A stretch of DNA of 7,815 bases from Chitinophagales bacterium. Its GTDB lineage: Bacteria; Bacteroidota; Bacteroidia; Chitinophagales; UBA2359. The position numbers and the translations under genes are program-made. The notes below the pieces were generated by a model. That model was given only the letters and a program-made list of their open reading frames with translations, was not told the origin of the DNA and searched no databases. The DNA lies in contig JAHDIA010000273.1 in assembly GCA_020631035.1 (NCBI GenBank), positions 1-7,815 on the forward strand, read 5' to 3'. Shown here piece by piece: positions 5,128 through 7,815 of this stretch (positions within the stretch are counted from its first letter, which is position 1; every line of letters begins with the position of its first letter).

Positions 5128-7815
5128 ATGATAAAATTATTCCAATCACTCTTTAGTTTGAGCTTACTTCTGTGTTGTTGCTTTGCCACCAATACTACAT
5201 TATCAGCTCAAATTGACAATAACCACCTAAGCGTTACAGTCAGTGGTCCTGATTGTTCCGACGATGGTACTTTTACTGTTGAATTATTAGTAACAGGCGG
5301 AGTTGGTGGCGAAATGGCATATTATGGCTACTATGAATCCTATCCACCTGCTCCACCCAATTTTCAAGATTTAAGCGAGGGCGAAGTAGGTACTTTTACA
5401 GGGAATCTCAGCGATGCTGAAAATGGTCTTTATACAATATACGTATATGACCAAGATGTCGCAGATGTGGCAGCATTGGCTGTAGACATAGATGTCAGTG
5501 CATGCTTAGGACCTCCAGTCGTCAACTGTGAGGCTCCAATTGTTGCTTCTGCCACTCCTGAATGTGGACCTTGTTGTCAAAACTTAATTGTATTTGAGAT
5601 GCAAGGTATTGCTCCATATACCATTACTACTGAATTTGGACAAGAAATATACAATGGCAATGACGAGCAAATCGTCATTGACGCCAATACACTTGATCCA
5701 TTTGCTTATCAAATGAGTTTTACTGCTACCGATAGTCAAGCTTGTACAGATGTTATAACACTTGAGTTGGGATTTTTGTGTTGTGATGCATTACCTGTTT
5801 GTGAAGTAGCAGATATAACTTATGATTGTGAAGCGGGAATACAAATAGTTTCATCAGACGCCCATTGTTCTCCTGAATATTTTTACATTACAGATGAATT
5901 AGGAAATTACTATCAAGCGGGAGATTTATTGCTAGATGGTACTTATACTTTTTCTATAGTAGAATACTATCCTTGTACTCCTTTTGAAATAACAGTTGAT
6001 TGTGGCACTTCTGAATGCAATTATGATGGTACTGTTGAGTCACTGACTTGGTTAGACCCTAACGCTTGGTTTACAGTTGAACATTATATTTACAATGAAG
6101 AAGATGTCTTTTACACATATGCTGGCAATATTGCTGTTTTACATGATTGCAATGGTAATTACATCTGTAGCTATGGTGGCTTTACTGGAGGCGACCATTT
6201 TGAAAACTGCCCTGACTTTCCAAGCAATGCCACCTTTGTTGCACTCATTGTAGACAATGGAGATTGTTTCGACAGTGGTAATAGTTTGCCTGAGTATGAC
6301 ATCACAACCCAACCTTATTGTATTGGCAACGATTTATTTGTCGTTGGTGTCAGTGTAGCTGGAGGTAGTGGTACTTATCTTCTTGGATACAATTATTTGG
6401 GTCAAGAAGTAGTAGCCGTTAATTGGCAAGAAGAATTCATTGTATTATCCATTAGTGATGCTCCACATGATATTTATGCGATTGACGCAGTAACAGGATG
6501 TGGAAATGATTACGTCTTTAGTGTTGATGCTCCTACTGATTGTAGTGATGTTTTTGATCCATGTTTATTAGATTATAGCGATCCTTTTGCAGTATTGCCT
6601 TGGTTAGAAGAAACACTCTACCTTCAGGCACAATGTGATTGTGATATGGAATTGCGTTACACTTGTATAGAGGGAGCTGCCGTCTTTTATTTAACAGAGG
6701 GGGAAAATAGTATTTGTGATGATTTTCAGAGTTTGGTTTATGATGTAGCAGGCAATGTTTTGTGTACTGTTGGTGGTTTTGCAGGTTCAATTTGTCCAGA
6801 ACTTCCACTAGAGAATTTAGATTATGAAGTGATATGGTCTTGTAGCGAAGGAGCCTGTAGTCTTCCTCCCGAAGTTGGTCCTTGTGATGCAGCATTTGAA
6901 AGATGGTACTATGATCCTGCTACTGAAGAGTGCCAAACCTTTATTTGGGGCGGCTGTGGAGGCAATGCCAACAATTACGAAACCTACGAAATCTGTATGG
7001 AATCTTGTGGTGGCGGAACAAATGTAATTATGGCAGCTTGTAGCGACTTAGCAGGAGTACATTTTGGAGATTGTGAAGCTATTATAGGATATGGTTTGGT
7101 CAATGGAGAGTGTACAGTCATCAGTGGATGTGGACCTATTGTAGATGGTTTTGATTACTCAATGGCCCTTACTAGTTTAGAAATTTGTGAGCAAGTTTGT
7201 GAAAGTGAAACACCGCCTTGTTTATTGCCCCCCGAACCAGGTGTATGCCAAGCAGCATTTCTAAGATGGTACTACGATCCAGCTACTGGAGATTGCCAAA
7301 CCTTTACTTGGGGCGGCTGTGGAGGCAATGCCAACAATTACGAAACCTACGAAATGTGTATAGAATCTTGTGGGGGCTGTGCTTGTCCTGTATCCTATCA
7401 ACCTGTTTGTGGAGCTGATGGTAATATTTACAACAATGCCTGTCAAGCAACTTGTGCAGGAGTAGAAGTACTAGACAATGCTGCTAATTGTAATCCGCTA
7501 GAGGCTCCTTGTGAGTTGCTTAATCCAGCTAACAATGAATTAGCTTGGCTCAATGCACTCATTGATGATTTAGGTGGTAGCTCTGGCTGCGTTTGTGCCA
7601 ACATAACACAATATTGCTATGATGGACAAACATTTTTTGGTGTAGGCTATATTGAACCTCCTTGTGCAGATATACCAGGTGGTTTACTAGATGTTAATGG
7701 CAATGCCATCTGTACAACGGGAGGATTAGATGGCGGAAATTGTGATGAAATTCTAAGCTCTTACTTTAATGAAAACCTAGAAGAAGTTGGCACTGTTTGG
7801 TCTTGTAATCCCGAT
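5128..7815 (+). CDS. Secreted Kunitz/Kazal mosaic protein, 3' end beyond the window
   Basis: Open for 896 codons to the last base; the stop lies outside. The ATG at 5128 gives a signal peptide (core about 8-20, cleavage probably after Ala27, LSA then Q). Seen in order: three Cys-containing beta-rich or Ig-like stretches (about 29-300); a short W-L module with a DCNGNYICSYGG motif (303-364); an SprB-like stretch (398-472); a W-L/WSC module (487-572); Kunitz 1 (577-627); an unrecognised Cys domain (638-691); Kunitz 2 (698-748); Kazal (751-788); a further W-L/WSC module (804-893). Known: Kunitz and Kazal domains are serine protease inhibitors. Inferred: a surface or secreted multi-headed inhibitor; a T9SS sorting domain is expected at the unseen end. 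Odd: no lysine after residue 3, only three arginines (510, 592, 713), and non-basic P1 residues. Both start and frame are well supported by domains throughout. Confidence 0.93.
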   Translation, partial: MIKLFQSLFSLSLLLCCCFATNTTLSAQIDNNHLSVTVSGPDCSDDGTFTVELLVTGGVGGEMAYYGYYESYPPAPPNFQDLSEGEVGTFTGNLSDAENGLYTIYVYDQDVADVAALAVDIDVSACLGPPVVNCEAPIVASATPECGPCCQNLIVFEMQGIAPYTITTEFGQEIYNGNDEQIVIDANTLDPFAYQMSFTATDSQACTDVITLELGFLCCDALPVCEVADITYDCEAGIQIVSSDAHCSPEYFYITDELGNYYQAGDLLLDGTYTFSIVEYYPCTPFEITVDCGTSECNYDGTVESLTWLDPNAWFTVEHYIYNEEDVFYTYAGNIAVLHDCNGNYICSYGGFTGGDHFENCPDFPSNATFVALIVDNGDCFDSGNSLPEYDITTQPYCIGNDLFVVGVSVAGGSGTYLLGYNYLGQEVVAVNWQEEFIVLSISDAPHDIYAIDAVTGCGNDYVFSVDAPTDCSDVFDPCLLDYSDPFAVLPWLEETLYLQAQCDCDMELRYTCIEGAAVFYLTEGENSICDDFQSLVYDVAGNVLCTVGGFAGSICPELPLENLDYEVIWSCSEGACSLPPEVGPCDAAFERWYYDPATEECQTFIWGGCGGNANNYETYEICMESCGGGTNVIMAACSDLAGVHFGDCEAIIGYGLVNGECTVISGCGPIVDGFDYSMALTSLEICEQVCESETPPCLLPPEPGVCQAAFLRWYYDPATGDCQTFTWGGCGGNANNYETYEMCIESCGGCACPVSYQPVCGADGNIYNNACQATCAGVEVLDNAANCNPLEAPCELLNPANNELAWLNALIDDLGGSSGCVCANITQYCYDGQTFFGVGYIEPPCADIPGGLLDVNGNAICTTGGLDGGNCDEILSSYFNENLEEVGTVWSCNPD
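6856..7008 (+). other. Kunitz/BPTI domain 1 (residues 577-627)
   Basis: It aligns without gaps to BPTI from Cys5 to Cys55. All six cysteines are present (577, 586, 602, 610, 623, 627), as are Gly12, Arg20, the QTF after Cys30, the GGC at 36-38 and the NN at 43-44 (Phe45 becomes Tyr). The P1 position, Lys15 in BPTI, is Asp587, followed by the usual small P1' Ala. Trypsin inhibition is therefore not expected. Confidence 0.95.
6931..6992 (+). repeat. Near-exact 62-bp repeat in Kunitz 1 (partner 7294-7355)
   Basis: With an offset of 363 bases (121 codons) to the partner, 61 of 62 bases agree, including 48 in a row (6945-6992 with 7308-7355). It encodes the second half of the Kunitz fold. Confidence 0.92.
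7039..7200 (+). other. Unrecognised Cys-rich domain between the Kunitz domains (residues 638-691)
   Basis: A 54-residue unit with six cysteines (638, 648, 659, 665, 687, 691). It has the pattern C-DLAGVHFGDC, then GYGLVNGEC, then ISGCG, and a C-terminal EICEQVC that resembles the last helix of a Kunitz domain (Cys51-x3-Cys55). It could be a divergent Kunitz relative that has lost the canonical reactive loop, or an independent fold. I do not assign a family. Confidence 0.5.
7219..7371 (+). other. Kunitz/BPTI domain 2 (residues 698-748)
   Basis: Full-length domain with all six cysteines (698, 707, 723, 731, 744, 748) in BPTI register, Gly12, Arg20 and the GGC core. The P1 position is Gln708, P1' is Ala. 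Most of it is nearly identical to Kunitz 1, with differences concentrated in the first half, including the reactive loop. Confidence 0.95.
7294..7355 (+). repeat. Near-exact 62-bp repeat in Kunitz 2 (partner 6931-6992)
   Basis: Partner of the copy in Kunitz 1; the only difference in this span is at 7307 (C here, T at 6944). Bases outside the span diverge faster, including those coding the reactive loop. Confidence 0.92.
7378..7491 (+). other. Kazal domain of the second protein (residues 751-788)
   Basis: Six cysteines in agrin/follistatin-type Kazal spacing (751, 753, 761, 772, 776, 788) with PVCGADGNIYNNAC. Predicted P1 is Val755. It begins three residues after the last Kunitz cysteine and shares the CAGVEV tail with Kazal 1 of the first protein. 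Confidence 0.9.

Noticed and set aside
6533..6895. 120-codon minus-strand open frame
   Set aside because: Antisense to a W-L/WSC module and the start of Kunitz 1 in the second protein; its translation has no domain signal.

Overview
The window looks like a piece of an AT-rich Bacteroidota chromosome, most likely a marine or predatory Saprospiria-type bacterium (Saprospira or Aureispira relatives). This rests on the A/T-rich start regions without Shine-Dalgarno sequences, TAnnTTTG-type -7 boxes, a type IX secretion (T9SS) C-terminal sorting domain on the first protein, and very large Cys-rich secreted proteins. The lineage is an inference; the phylum is fairly safe.

Layout. Positions 1-587 hold no convincing protein gene. 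They carry the intrinsic terminator of a gene lying before the window (189-224), then a good -33/-7 promoter-like pair (246-277) followed by two hairpins and a T-run (281-440), which may be a small RNA or a leader/attenuator. A complete 1329-residue secreted protein follows (588-4577) and ends in a strong terminator (4606-4639). The 550-base gap after it (4578-5127) holds several palindromic elements, a GT-rich direct repeat and a candidate -7 box. A second giant secreted protein starts at 5128 and is still open at the window end (896 codons seen).

The two proteins are mosaics built from a shared kit. Both contain agrin/follistatin-type Kazal domains and a Bacteroidota-looking module that opens with W-L and closes with (V/I)WSC, and both start with nearly the same signal peptide. 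The first adds five copies of a 'LYFEDGTLYCTD' module, two PKD/Ig-like domains and the T9SS sorting domain. The second adds two complete Kunitz/BPTI domains flanking an unrecognised Cys-rich domain.

The most striking observation is compositional. The last lysine of protein 1 is residue 202, so 1127 residues follow without any. Protein 2 has no lysine after residue 3 and only three arginines in its visible mature part. None of the five inhibitor domains has Lys or Arg at the predicted P1 position (Kunitz Asp and Gln; Kazal Glu, Asn and Val). Together this suggests a pair of secreted, protease-resistant, multi-headed inhibitor or adhesive proteins aimed at something other than trypsin-like proteases. 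That function is inference. The terminator between the genes argues that they are separately transcribed paralogues rather than one operon.
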